A DNA stretch of 64,000 nucleotides, taken from assembly GCF_003807585.1 (NCBI RefSeq), contig NZ_RMBX01000003.1, positions 124,001 to 188,000 on the forward strand, written 5' to 3'. Positions 18,009 through 26,815 of the stretch are shown one piece after another. The notes under the pieces were generated by a model, which did not search any database, was not told the origin of the DNA, and was given only the letters and a program-made list of their open reading frames with translations. Numbering within the stretch: the first letter of the stretch is position 1; each line of letters begins with the position of its first letter. Position numbers and translations under genes: made by a program. Source of the DNA: Chitinophaga barathri. GTDB lineage: Bacteria; Bacteroidota; Bacteroidia; Chitinophagales; Chitinophagaceae.

Positions 18009-19382
18009 ATGTCACAGTTCTCCATCAACCGCCGCCACTTCCTGAAAGGCGCCACCGCAACACTCGTATTGTCCGCCCTCGGCGCGGACGCGCTGGATGT
18101 GCTGCATCCGCCTAAAACATACCGCGTGGGCCTGATAGGCACAGGCTGGTACGGTAAAAGCGACCTGTTCCGCCTCATCCAGGTAGCTCCTGTGAACGTG
18201 GTGGCCCTCTGCGATGCGGACAACCAGCTGCTCACAGAAGCGGGCGCCATGGTGGCCCAACGGCAGAAAAGCGGCGCAGTGCCCAAATTGTACCGGGATT
18301 ACCGCAAACTGCTGGGGGAAAACGAACTGGACATTGTGCTCATCGGCACACCGGACCACTGGCATGCATTGCAGACCATCGATGCGCTGAAAGCAGGCGC
18401 GAATGTGTACGTACAGAAACCCATCAGCGTGGACGTGCTGGAAGGTGAAGCCATGGTGGCCGCCGCCCGGAAATACGGCAAAGTGGTGCAGGTGGGCACG
18501 CAGCGCAAAAGCACCCCGCACCTGATAGACGCGAAGAAAAATATCGTAGATGCGGGACTGTTAGGAAAGGTATCGCATGTGGAAATGTGTTGTTATTATC
18601 ACATGCGGAACAATGGCAACCCGCCGCTGCAGGCCGTGCCGGATTACTTCGACTACGAAATGTGGACCGGCCCCGCTCCCCTCCGCCCCTTTGACGGCAT
18701 GCCGCACACCCGCTGGTGGCGCACCTTCATGGAATACGGGAACGGTATCATGGGCGACATGTGCATTCATATGCTGGACACCGTGCGCTGGATGCTCCAG
18801 CTCGGCTGGCCAAACCGCATAAGCTCCACCGGCGGCATCTATGTACAGAAAGAAGGCAAATCGAACATACCCGATACACAAACCGCCATCTTTGAATACG
18901 ACGACCTCAACTGCGTATGGCAGCACCGTACCTGGGGCACGCCCGCCGACCCGAAGTATCCCTGGGCCTTTACCCTCTACGGCGAAAAAGGCACGCTCAA
19001 AGCCAGCACCATGAGTTACGACTTCATCCCGCAGGGCAAGGGCGAGCCCATTCATAAGGATGTAGTGTACGAAAAAGAAAAGTATCCCGAAGATGTGACC
19101 GAAAAAGCGATCGAGCTGAATGCCGCTCCCGCCACGCGCCTGCATATGGTCAACTTCCTGGAAGCGATCGCCAGCAAAGGCAGACCTGTGGCGGACATTG
19201 AAGAAGGGCATATTTCCACCGCCAGCTGCATACTCGCCAATATCTCCCTGCAAACCGGCAGGCCCGTCGTATACGACCCGCGCAACCGGATCATCGTAAA
19301 TGACCGCGAAGCCACCGGGCTGCTGCAAAGGCCTTACCGCCAGCCATGGGAACATCCGGCAGCGGGGCTCTTAAAGGCTTGA
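18009..19382 (+). CDS. Tat-exported Gfo/Idh/MocA family oxidoreductase
   Basis: A 457-residue NAD(P)-dependent sugar or polyol oxidoreductase. The N-terminus has a twin-arginine signal (NRRHFLKG), so it is folded with cofactor and exported. The Rossmann domain starts at about residue 38 (RVGLIGTGWYG), with VVALCDAD and TPDHWH; the family EKP motif reads QKP (YVQKPIS). The C-terminal domain contains the MGDMCIHMLD motif. It is read after the SusC/SusD pair, but a terminator and repeat lie between, so it has its own promoter. Periplasmic oxidation at C3 of a glycoside is one possible role. Confidence 0.88.
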   Translation: MSQFSINRRHFLKGATATLVLSALGADALDVLHPPKTYRVGLIGTGWYGKSDLFRLIQVAPVNVVALCDADNQLLTEAGAMVAQRQKSGAVPKLYRDYRKLLGENELDIVLIGTPDHWHALQTIDALKAGANVYVQKPISVDVLEGEAMVAAARKYGKVVQVGTQRKSTPHLIDAKKNIVDAGLLGKVSHVEMCCYYHMRNNGNPPLQAVPDYFDYEMWTGPAPLRPFDGMPHTRWWRTFMEYGNGIMGDMCIHMLDTVRWMLQLGWPNRISSTGGIYVQKEGKSNIPDTQTAIFEYDDLNCVWQHRTWGTPADPKYPWAFTLYGEKGTLKASTMSYDFIPQGKGEPIHKDVVYEKEKYPEDVTEKAIELNAAPATRLHMVNFLEAIASKGRPVADIEEGHISTASCILANISLQTGRPVVYDPRNRIIVNDREATGLLQRPYRQPWEHPAAGLLKA

Positions 19383-19437
19383 TACCCCACTCTCATTTTT
19401 GCGCACAACTTGTCAATTTTTATATTGACTACCGGCC

Positions 19438-19474
19438 ATCAGGGCCCGGAAATTTCCAGGCCCTGATTTTTTTC
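19438..19474 (+). terminator. Intrinsic terminator after the Gfo/Idh gene
   Basis: Stem ATCAGGGCC with GGCCCTGAT around a 12-base loop, then a run of T. Located about 55 bases past the stop codon. Confidence 0.88.
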
Positions 19475-19568
19475 GCGGCAAAAATTACCCGCTTTTTCGT
19501 TTGTATTTGTTTTTCAATGCTTTAGGAAATCCGCACCGTATGGCAAGGCTACCTCCATCCACCTGCAA

Positions 19569-19676
19569 TCCTTCGGTGATCCTTCGGCCGTGTTCGGTCG
19601 CGGTACGGGTTTGAGGGTGTTTCACCGAAGGATGACCGGAGGATGACCGGAGGATCACCGAAGGATCGCCGAAGGA
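19569..19676. repeat. Cluster of GGAT-ACCG-type short repeats with inverted arm
   Basis: The left arm TCCTTCGGTGATCCT (19569-19583) is the exact complement of AGGATCACCGAAGGA at 19651-19665. The right side also holds adjacent units of about 11 bp (GGATGACCGGA twice, then GGATCACCGAA and GGATCGCCGAA). The whole could fold as a hairpin about 100 bp long. It lies in the 490-bp gap 19383-19875, where apart from the upstream terminator I see no gene. Confidence 0.7.
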
Positions 19677-19875
19677 AGACCGTTCAATAAAAACAGGGAT
19701 ACATGCATATGGGTGGAGCGCCCCGATAAAGCCTTTTTTAGCCCCCTGGCTGAATGATTTGCCCTTTCACATACCTACCAGCCGGGCGCCCCGGGATCGC
19801 CCGGATCCGGTCAATTTCGCATGGCGGTATTTTTAAAGGATCAGTTTTGTGAAAGGAATATAAACAACTGTTTTT

Positions 19876-20265
19876 TCAACGCTGGTAAAGCTCCAGCGGC
19901 AGCCCGTCAGGGTCTGTGAAGAAAGTGAACTTCTTCCCGGTGAATTCATCGGTGCGGATCGGTTCTGCCACTACGCCCTTTTCCAGCAGAGCGGTGGCCG
20001 CTGTTTCCACATCATCCACTTCAAACGCGAGATGCCGTAAGCCGCGGGCTTCGGGGCCGGATGGGCGGGGCGGCGGGGATGGAAAGGAAAACAGTTCGAT
20101 GAGGTAACTCCCGTTCAGGGCCAGGTCCAGCTTCCAGGAATCGCGGGCGGCGCGGTAGGTTTCCGCCTGGATGGTAAAGCCGAGCACATCTGTGTAAAAG
20201 GTTTTGGAGCGTTCGTAATCCGAGCAGATGATGGCGATATGGTGCACTTTGTTGAGTGAAAGCAT
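19876..20265 (-). CDS. VOC family protein, YaeR/SMU1112c-type glyoxalase-like
   Basis: A 129-residue vicinal-oxygen-chelate fold metalloprotein; from memory it is strikingly close to E. coli YaeR over its whole length (KVHHIAI, YRAARDSWKLDLALNG, RHLAFEVDD, DPDGLPLELYQ). Metal ligands are probably the HH pair at residues 8-9 region, His in RHLAF, and the C-terminal Glu. ATG at 20265 is chosen instead of 20289: it gives the family length, and the longer start would lie in a hairpin. The reaction is unknown for this branch. Confidence 0.85.
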   Translation of the reverse strand: MLSLNKVHHIAIICSDYERSKTFYTDVLGFTIQAETYRAARDSWKLDLALNGSYLIELFSFPSPPPRPSGPEARGLRHLAFEVDDVETAATALLEKGVVAEPIRTDEFTGKKFTFFTDPDGLPLELYQR

Positions 20266-20270
20266 ATCAC

Positions 20271-20308
20271 AAATGTAAAGAGGCTGCATCGTTAATGACG
20301 CAGCCTCT
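20271..20308 (-). terminator. Probable terminator downstream of the arylsulfatase
   Basis: Perfect 9-bp stem AGAGGCTGC (20279-20287) with GCAGCCTCT (20300-20308), followed on the minus strand by TTACATTT. The interrupted T tract lowers confidence. It separates the sulfatase from the VOC gene. Confidence 0.6.
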
Positions 20309-20337
20309 CAGGGTTTTCAGGGAATTGCTATATATTT

Positions 20338-21894
20338 TTAATTTTTTGGGGACATTGATTCCATCTCTTTCAGGCGTTTTAATGCGTCCTGCTGTTTCAG
20401 CAGTCCGTAGCCAATGCCGCTCGGGTTGAGCGTACTGCCTGTCTGGTAGGGGTATTTATCAAAGTCGCTGAAGAAAGCTTTGATCCTTCCCTGGATGGGT
20501 ACCAGCAGCCACATCTGGTCGGCCATAAAACGTATCCATCCACCGGCTTCTTCCTGCGCTCTTTCATATGGGTCCATACGAAGGTTGGTGATTGCCGCCC
20601 AGGACGTTACTTTTCTTGAACCGGTGGCAATATTGCCGTCAACAACGGCGAAAGACAGTTTCCAGTCGTTCCAGCGAACGGCATTCAGGTTACCTCCCTG
20701 GTCAAAATAAAATAGTTCCTCACGCGGGCCTTTTTTTTCTTTTCCTTCAAAATAAGGCATGAAGTTATAGCCGTCCAGTTTTACCTTGAAACTTTTCCCG
20801 GCGCCCGACCATCCGTTAGCCATGCGCTGCTTAATGTCGGGAATGCCTGCTGCCGCGGAAAACGTGGGGAACCAGTCTATGGTGCTGATGATATCGTTGA
20901 TGACCGTTCCTGGTTTTACGACACCGGGCCAACGCACCATCATCGGCACCCGCAAGCCGCCTTCCCAGGTAGTGCCTTTTTCGCCTTTGAACGGTATCAT
21001 GCCGCCGTCAGGCCAGCTGCCTACTTCAGCGCCGTTATCTGTCGTATACAGTACGATGGTGTTATCCGCAATGCCAAGGTCATCCAGCTGTTTGAGCAGC
21101 TCTCCCACCATCAGGTCATGTTCGGCCATGCCGTCCGCTTCGAGTCCTTTACCTGTAACCCCTACGGACGCAGGTTTCAGGTGCGTCCATACGTGCATGC
21201 GGGTGGCGTTGAACCATACAAAGAAAGGCTTGTCCTGTTTCACCTGGTCGCCAATATATTGTTTCGCGGCGGAAAGGAATTCTTCATCGACTGTTTCCAT
21301 TCTTTTGGTGTTCAGCGGGCCGGTGTCTTCAATTTTGCCGTCGGCAGTAGATTTTATCACACCGCGCGGCCCGTATTTCTTTTTGAATTCGGGGTCTTTC
21401 GGATAGAAATATCCTTCGGGTTCTTCTTCAGCATTGAGATGGTAAAGGTTACCGAAGAACATATCAAAGCCGTGCCTGGTGGGCAGGTGCTTATCCTGGT
21501 CGCCCAGGTGGTTCTTGCCGAACTGAGCCGTGCCGTATCCCTGCGCCTTCATCACATTGGCGATGGTGGGCATCCAGTCTGCGATCCCGTGTGGGTCTCC
21601 GGGCATACCGATGGTAAGCAGTCCGGTGCGGAAGGGCTCCATGCCAAGGATAAACGAAGCACGTCCGGCTGTACAGCTCTGCTGTGCATAGGCGTCTGTG
21701 AAAAAGGCACCTTCCCTGGCGATGCGGTCAATATTGGGTGTGCGATATCCCATCATACCATGAGTGTAGGTGCTTATCTGGCTCTGGCCGATATCGTCAC
21801 CAAAAATGACAAGAATGTTTGGTTTCTTTTGTGCGTACAGGCAACCGGCACCCAGCAACATGCATTGCGTAAAAAATAGGAATTTCCTGATCAT
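20338..21894 (-). CDS. Arylsulfatase (type I, formylglycine-dependent)
   Basis: A 518-residue secreted sulfatase from ATG 21894, which gives a signal peptide ending near YAQ (residues 20-22); an upstream ATG at 22011 would add an unlikely 39 residues. The catalytic motif is CTAGR at Cys74 (C-x-A-x-R, converted to formylglycine by a maturase not in this window). Metal-binding Asp33 and Asp34 occur in FGDDIG and the DNGAEVG region is conserved. It removes sulfate esters from an unidentified glycan or small substrate in the periplasm. No SusC/SusD is adjacent. Confidence 0.92.
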   Translation of the reverse strand: MIRKFLFFTQCMLLGAGCLYAQKKPNILVIFGDDIGQSQISTYTHGMMGYRTPNIDRIAREGAFFTDAYAQQSCTAGRASFILGMEPFRTGLLTIGMPGDPHGIADWMPTIANVMKAQGYGTAQFGKNHLGDQDKHLPTRHGFDMFFGNLYHLNAEEEPEGYFYPKDPEFKKKYGPRGVIKSTADGKIEDTGPLNTKRMETVDEEFLSAAKQYIGDQVKQDKPFFVWFNATRMHVWTHLKPASVGVTGKGLEADGMAEHDLMVGELLKQLDDLGIADNTIVLYTTDNGAEVGSWPDGGMIPFKGEKGTTWEGGLRVPMMVRWPGVVKPGTVINDIISTIDWFPTFSAAAGIPDIKQRMANGWSGAGKSFKVKLDGYNFMPYFEGKEKKGPREELFYFDQGGNLNAVRWNDWKLSFAVVDGNIATGSRKVTSWAAITNLRMDPYERAQEEAGGWIRFMADQMWLLVPIQGRIKAFFSDFDKYPYQTGSTLNPSGIGYGLLKQQDALKRLKEMESMSPKN

Positions 21895-22032
21895 ACTATT
21901 ATGATTTAAAAGTTCAGACCGATAACATTGATGAGAGAGCTTGTATGCCAGGAGCTGTACAGGAACTAAAATTAACGCATATAAAAAAGCATGGCAGGCA
22001 CAAAAGGGCAAATTATTGGCGGGAAAAGTTTT

Positions 22033-23973
22033 CTAGCGGATGAGGGTGACCGTACCCCTGCGGCTGAACAGGCGGCCGTTGTAATCAGTGCCCTGCACCA
22101 TCCACACGTAAGTACCAGCGGCGGCGGGATCGCCCTTAATAGTGCCGTCCCAGGGAGCGGACAGGGCGGAGGTTTCAAATACAAGGTGACCCCAGCGGTC
22201 CCAGACCTTGAAGAAATCCAGCTTCGGCACGCCCGGCGCGATGACTTTAAAATAATCATTCACCCCGTCGTGGTTCGGCGTGAAGCCGGTGGGCACATAA
22301 AACTCCGGCCCTGTATATACTTTTACAAATAGCTGGTCTTCTTCGCGGCAGCCTTCCGGTGAAGTGACCACCAGGTTGAACAGCTGATCTTTTTGCAGCA
22401 CCGCCACGGGATCGCTGATATAAGGATTATCGAGGCCGGCGGCGGGCGTCCACTGGTAATGAAGGTCCTCTCCGTCCGCCTGCGCGTTCAGCTGTAAAGG
22501 CTGGCCTTTGGCGATGAGCGTATCACGGCCGGCGCGTACATTGATGTCCGTTACGCCCACCTGCATGTTCACCGGTTTGGCGGCGCATCCGTCCTGCGAA
22601 ATGGCATGTACCCTCGCGGAATATTTACCGCCCGCCGGGAAACGGTACGCCACATCTTTCTGCCAGAGCGTATCCTCTCCGATGCTCCAGTACCACCGCG
22701 CGATGTTGATCGCCGGGGTGTTATTGGTACCCGTGAAAATATTATCCTGCCCGATGCAGGCGTTCCTGCCGATGCCGCCGATCTCCGGCGTGGGGAATAC
22801 GGACATCGTTTGCGTCGCATCGCTGGCGCAGCCTTCGGCGCTTACCACTTCGAGATGTATGGGATAACTGCCGGGGGCGGTGTAAGGCGCGATTGGATGT
22901 TGTGCGGACGAGGTGCGCCCGCCCCCGAAATCCCACGACCATTTGGCCGCTGTGCCCACTTTTATTGCCGTTTCATCTTTCATCTGCAAAGGATCGCCAA
23001 GGCAGAGGGGTTGCGGCCCGAACTTCACCTCCGGGTAAGACCCGATGGTAACGGTATTGCGCAGCGTATCGGAGATGCAACCGCTGTTATCTTCTATCAC
23101 GAGTTTGACGGCATATTTACCGGCTTCAGCATAGAGGTGCGGCGGAGGCGCGGGCACGGTGAGTTTGGTGCCGTCCCCGAGGTCCCAGTACCAGCGGGTG
23201 ATGCTGCCGAAGGAGCTGGAATTGTCTTTGAAAGTAACGGGTGTACCGTCGCAGAATATCTGCCCGCCGTTGAAATTAAACGAAGGATGCAATGCGGCGC
23301 AGAATTGCTGCACATTCGAGGAACCGCCGGTGGAGCCGGCAAACCCCCAGTACACCATCGGGTTGCTTCCGAATATGTCCGCCACGAGGTCTTTATTGAT
23401 CGTGATCCGCACATTGTTGTCCACGCTTACCCGCATGGTATGCGTCGCGGCATTCCATTCAATGCGGAAAAGGTGCCAGCCGCAGTCTTCGATATTTTCA
23501 TTCCCATCCGCCAGCATCACGGGCGGGGCGAGATCGCCGCCGGGCAGCAGGTGATCGCTTACACCGTTCATCTGGATGGCGAGGTGGTCCCAGGGCGGAT
23601 CGTTCTCCTCTAAGTTCTGGTAGGTATCCACCAGCACGCCCAGCGAGGGGGAAATACCTTTGAACCCCAGCCCCTGACCGGTAGCGCCGAGGTTGGTGCC
23701 TTTGGTCTGGAGGATAAAACCGATACCGTCCGCACCCGGCCCGTCCTTACAGCCCAGGTTGATCTCAAAAACGTAATTAAAGGATTGCCTGAGATCGATC
23801 AGGTTCTTGTTCCAGATAGTGCCGCTCTGGTTTGGCACGTCTTCCGTAAGCACATAACAATTACAATTCCGCTGTGTAGCGGAGCCGTTCAGGATATACG
23901 GCTGCTGCAACTGAGCATAAGCCCCTGTAAACGCGTGGAGTAAGATTATATAGAGAATAAGTGATCTCGTCAT
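22033..23973 (-). CDS. Lectin-like and PKD domain protein with type IX (type B) sorting domain
   Basis: A 646-residue secreted protein from ATG 23973 (signal peptide ending AYAQ). Order: L-type-lectin-like domain about residues 20-225 (GPGADGIGFILQ, GWHLFRIEW, VYWGFAGSTGG), three PKD-like repeats about 235-485 (WDLGDGT, WSWDFGGG, RFPAGGKYSARVHA), another beta domain, and a C-terminal gliding-associated domain (YVPTGFTPNHDGVNDYFKV ... GTYVWMV) typical of type B signals exported through the type IX system. A surface adhesin or glycan-binding cargo is likely. Confidence 0.9.
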   Translation of the reverse strand: MTRSLILYIILLHAFTGAYAQLQQPYILNGSATQRNCNCYVLTEDVPNQSGTIWNKNLIDLRQSFNYVFEINLGCKDGPGADGIGFILQTKGTNLGATGQGLGFKGISPSLGVLVDTYQNLEENDPPWDHLAIQMNGVSDHLLPGGDLAPPVMLADGNENIEDCGWHLFRIEWNAATHTMRVSVDNNVRITINKDLVADIFGSNPMVYWGFAGSTGGSSNVQQFCAALHPSFNFNGGQIFCDGTPVTFKDNSSSFGSITRWYWDLGDGTKLTVPAPPPHLYAEAGKYAVKLVIEDNSGCISDTLRNTVTIGSYPEVKFGPQPLCLGDPLQMKDETAIKVGTAAKWSWDFGGGRTSSAQHPIAPYTAPGSYPIHLEVVSAEGCASDATQTMSVFPTPEIGGIGRNACIGQDNIFTGTNNTPAINIARWYWSIGEDTLWQKDVAYRFPAGGKYSARVHAISQDGCAAKPVNMQVGVTDINVRAGRDTLIAKGQPLQLNAQADGEDLHYQWTPAAGLDNPYISDPVAVLQKDQLFNLVVTSPEGCREEDQLFVKVYTGPEFYVPTGFTPNHDGVNDYFKVIAPGVPKLDFFKVWDRWGHLVFETSALSAPWDGTIKGDPAAAGTYVWMVQGTDYNGRLFSRRGTVTLIR

Positions 23974-24031
23974 GGGCGTGGCACGGCCGTGAACAAGATA
24001 TAACAAATCCCGTACTTGCGTCGAAAAAGTC

Positions 24032-24039
24032 TAAATTAG
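24032..24039 (+). promoter_or_regulatory. Candidate -7 box (TAAATTAG) of the DAC-like gene
   Basis: One mismatch to TAnnTTTG, 18 bases before the ATG at 24058. A TTG at 24016-24018 could be the -33 element. Confidence 0.4.
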
Positions 24040-24057
24040 CAACGAAATGAGAAGTAC

Positions 24058-25206
24058 ATGGACCTGAAGAACGGAACTACTTATAAAGCCGCCATCAACG
24101 TGGCGGGAACGATAGAAGCGCATTTCCAGAAACACCTTGTTGCCGCCAAAGCAAACAGTGAAGATGAGCTGGCCGCCGTGCCATGCAGAGCGGTGGTTGA
24201 GAAACTGATAGACGTGTCTTTCTGGGCCAGCCTCCGTCGTGAAGAAGGCGTGGCTACCCGCATATCCCTTGCTTATTTACATCCTTCGCAGGCAATCAAA
24301 CCTTTACTGTTCGAACAACGCCTTCCCCTCACGCCCAAAGTGCTGGCCAAACTTGCACCGGGGGTGGAACGCGCGGGCGTACACGTGGGCGTGTGGCAGG
24401 ATGGTGAAGAATTATATATCTGGGGCACCACGATCAATCTGCCGAATTACTGTTTTGTGCTGGACGTGAGCGAGCCGGGCCTGCTGGTCGTAAAACACCG
24501 CCGCGTGGCCGGGCTGGGCAAATTCATCAATGTGGCCGTATTGCAGGGAGACAGTGTGAAAGTGGTGGACGAAGCCAGCGGTACGAACGATGACTGCCCG
24601 GACATGCTCTCTTCGCTGCTGGGGCTCAATTCTTCGCCGTTGTGGAACGATCCCACCAATGTACTGATACAGATCGCCGTAAGCATGCGGGCGCATAAAC
24701 GCGGCGGCATATTGCTCGTCACCCCCTCCGGCAACGACCGCTGGAAGGAATCCGTGATACACCCGCTGCAATACCCGGTAAGCCCCGCGTTTTCCGGCGT
24801 GGCGGACCTGATAAAGCTGGACAGTAATGTCACCAGCGAGATCTACTGGCAAAACGCGCTGCGCCGCGAAGTGGAAAACATTACCGGCCTCACGGCGGTG
24901 GATGGCGCCACGGTGATCAACAACCAGCAGGAGCTGCTGGCTTTCGGCGCGAAGATCAGCCGGGCGGTCCGCTCCACCTCGGTGGAAGAAGTGCTGATGA
25001 CGGAGCCGGTAGTAGGCGGCACTCCCCTGCTGATGCACCCTTCCCGCATCGGGGGCACGCGGCATCTTTCCGCGGCACAGTTCGTGCACGACCAGCGGGA
25101 CGCACAGGCACTGGTAGCCTCCCAGGACGGGTACTTTACCGTCTTTTCCTGGTCGGACACCTCGCAGATCGTGATGGCGCACAGGATTGATGTGTTGCTG
25201 ATCTAA
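24058..25206 (+). CDS. Sensor-DAC protein, DACNV-type (possible c-di-AMP synthase-like)
   Basis: A 382-residue soluble protein with no signal or membrane segment. The C-terminal part has the hallmarks of the DisA_N/DAC diadenylate cyclase fold: a strand RGGILLVTP near 216-223, the DGA motif at 282-284, and GGTRHLSAA at 332-340, followed by DAQALVASQDG (the DALVIVVSEETG position of known cyclases). The N-terminal 200 residues would be the accompanying DACNV-type sensor domain. It is followed, after a palindromic repeat, by a TPR-AAA ATPase and a TPR membrane protein. Whether it makes c-di-AMP or another nucleotide is not shown; the fold call itself is fairly strong. Confidence 0.7.
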   Translation: MDLKNGTTYKAAINVAGTIEAHFQKHLVAAKANSEDELAAVPCRAVVEKLIDVSFWASLRREEGVATRISLAYLHPSQAIKPLLFEQRLPLTPKVLAKLAPGVERAGVHVGVWQDGEELYIWGTTINLPNYCFVLDVSEPGLLVVKHRRVAGLGKFINVAVLQGDSVKVVDEASGTNDDCPDMLSSLLGLNSSPLWNDPTNVLIQIAVSMRAHKRGGILLVTPSGNDRWKESVIHPLQYPVSPAFSGVADLIKLDSNVTSEIYWQNALRREVENITGLTAVDGATVINNQQELLAFGAKISRAVRSTSVEEVLMTEPVVGGTPLLMHPSRIGGTRHLSAAQFVHDQRDAQALVASQDGYFTVFSWSDTSQIVMAHRIDVLLI

Positions 25207-25286
25207 CAGTTTGGCTTTCAGTTAATAATAACCGCCAACTATAATTTTTATTACCCACGCGCCAGCTTGTTTTTGCATAGCCTTCA

Positions 25287-25430
25287 CGTCATTGCGAGGA
25301 GCCGCGCGGGGAGTGCGCAGGAGCCGCGACGAAGCAATCTCCCAATAATGGAGCACTTCACTTCAATGAAGGAGATTGCTTCGTCGCTCCCTCCCTCTTT
25401 GGCCCCGCGCGGCTCCTCGCAATGACGGGG
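25287..25430 (-). repeat. Long palindromic intergenic element, copy 3 (short form)
   Basis: Same outer arms (CGTCATTGCGAGGAGC and complement) and inner arms (GACGAAGCAATCTCC, GGAGATTGCTTCGTC) as copies 1 and 2, oriented like copy 2. It lacks the additional 90-bp flank. It fills the gap between the DAC-like gene and the TPR-AAA gene. Confidence 0.88.
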
Positions 25431-25481
25431 CTTTGCCTTTATCGGGCAGGAGCAAGCGGATAATCATTATAATTAATTTGA

Positions 25482-25489
25482 TATCTTAG
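25482..25489 (+). promoter_or_regulatory. Candidate -7 box (TATCTTAG) of the TPR-AAA gene
   Basis: Lies 8 bases before the ATG at 25498, so transcription would start at or within a few bases of the start codon. One mismatch to TAnnTTTG. Confidence 0.4.
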
Positions 25490-25497
25490 TAGTTGCC

Positions 25498-26814
25498 ATG
25501 ACACAAAGTACTATCGACAGCTTAAGGGAAGCCCTCAGGTTTTCCCCGGAAAACATCCCTTTGAGACTGCATCTCGCGGAAACTCTTTTTAACCTGAACC
25601 GGCTGGAAGAAGCGGAAAAAGAATACCTCGCGGCATTGGGCATTGAGCAGAACGAAAAGGCGCTGATCGGACTTGCCAAAGTATATTACCGCAAAGAAGC
25701 ATACGCCACCTGCAACGTGATACTGGAAGACCTGATGAAGTCCCAGCCGGACAACCTGGACGTGCTGGTGCTCTACACACGCTCTTCCCTGAAAGAAAAC
25801 GCATGGGATAATGCCCGGGAAACCTACCAACGCCTGCTGGAACATTACCCGAACTTTACCGACGAAGAACTGGACGCACAGCTGCGCGTACGCGGGCAGC
25901 AGTCCGCCGGACATGATGAAGATGCGGAGGAAGACGAGATCTCGCTTTTTATGCAAAAGCCGGATATCAACTTCACCGACGTGAGCGGTATGGAACAGGT
26001 GAAAAAAGAGATCGAGATAAAGATCATCCAGCCGCTGCGCCATCCTGAGCTATATAAGGCTTACGGCAAAAAGATCGGCGGGAGCATTTTGCTGTACGGC
26101 CCTCCGGGTTGCGGCAAGACCATGATTGCCAAAGCCACGGCGGGACAGGTGAACGCCAAGTTCATCAACGTAGGGCTGAACGATATCCTGGACATGTGGC
26201 TGGGCAACAGCGAAAAGAACCTGCACCGCATATTTGAATACGCACGCAAAAACACGCCCTGCGTACTTTTCTTCGACGAGATCGATGCGCTGGGCGCCAG
26301 CCGCGCGGATATGAAACAGTCGGCCGGCCGCAACCTCATCAACCAGTTCCTCCAGGAGCTGGACGGCGTGGAAAATGACAACACCGGCATCCTGATCCTT
26401 GGCGCCACGAATATTCCCTGGCACCTGGACCCGGCCTTCCGGCGTCCCGGCCGCTTTGACCGGATGATCTTTGTGCCGCCGCCGGACCAGGAAGCGCGTA
26501 CGGCGATGCTCCGTATCAAATTAAAAGATAAACCGACTGAAAATATTGATTACGAGAGTATTAGTAAAGTTACTCCCGAGTTCTCCGGGGCGGATATTGC
26601 AGCAGTGATAGACATGGCAATTGAAGAAAAACTGGAAGCCTCTTTCCTGGAAGGCATGCCTTTACCGCTTAAGACAAAAGACCTGCAGAACGCCGCCAAA
26701 AAACATAAGGCCAGCACCCGCGAATGGTTTTCCATTGCAAAAAACTTTGCACTGTATGCCAATGACGCCGGCCTGTATGACGACATCCTTCATTACCTGA
26801 AAATCAAAAAATAG
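25498..26814 (+). CDS. TPR-AAA ATPase (CDC48/VPS4-like single AAA domain)
   Basis: A 438-residue cytosolic protein. The N-terminal 120 residues are TPR repeats (substrate or partner binding); an acidic linker follows (about 140-150). The AAA domain has Walker A GPPGCGKT at 201-208, Walker B VLFFDE at 256-261, sensor GATN near 303 and Arg residues 315-319 (FRRPGR) as Arg fingers. A classic AAA domain, unlike FtsH or Lon, so it probably unfolds or remodels protein. The stop is one base from the start of the next gene, so the two are co-transcribed. Confidence 0.9.
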   Translation: MTQSTIDSLREALRFSPENIPLRLHLAETLFNLNRLEEAEKEYLAALGIEQNEKALIGLAKVYYRKEAYATCNVILEDLMKSQPDNLDVLVLYTRSSLKENAWDNARETYQRLLEHYPNFTDEELDAQLRVRGQQSAGHDEDAEEDEISLFMQKPDINFTDVSGMEQVKKEIEIKIIQPLRHPELYKAYGKKIGGSILLYGPPGCGKTMIAKATAGQVNAKFINVGLNDILDMWLGNSEKNLHRIFEYARKNTPCVLFFDEIDALGASRADMKQSAGRNLINQFLQELDGVENDNTGILILGATNIPWHLDPAFRRPGRFDRMIFVPPPDQEARTAMLRIKLKDKPTENIDYESISKVTPEFSGADIAAVIDMAIEEKLEASFLEGMPLPLKTKDLQNAAKKHKASTREWFSIAKNFALYANDAGLYDDILHYLKIKK

Positions 26815-26815
26815 C

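Noticed and set aside
20266..20289. Upstream start of the VOC protein
   Set aside because: It overlaps the terminator hairpin and would exceed the normal YaeR length.
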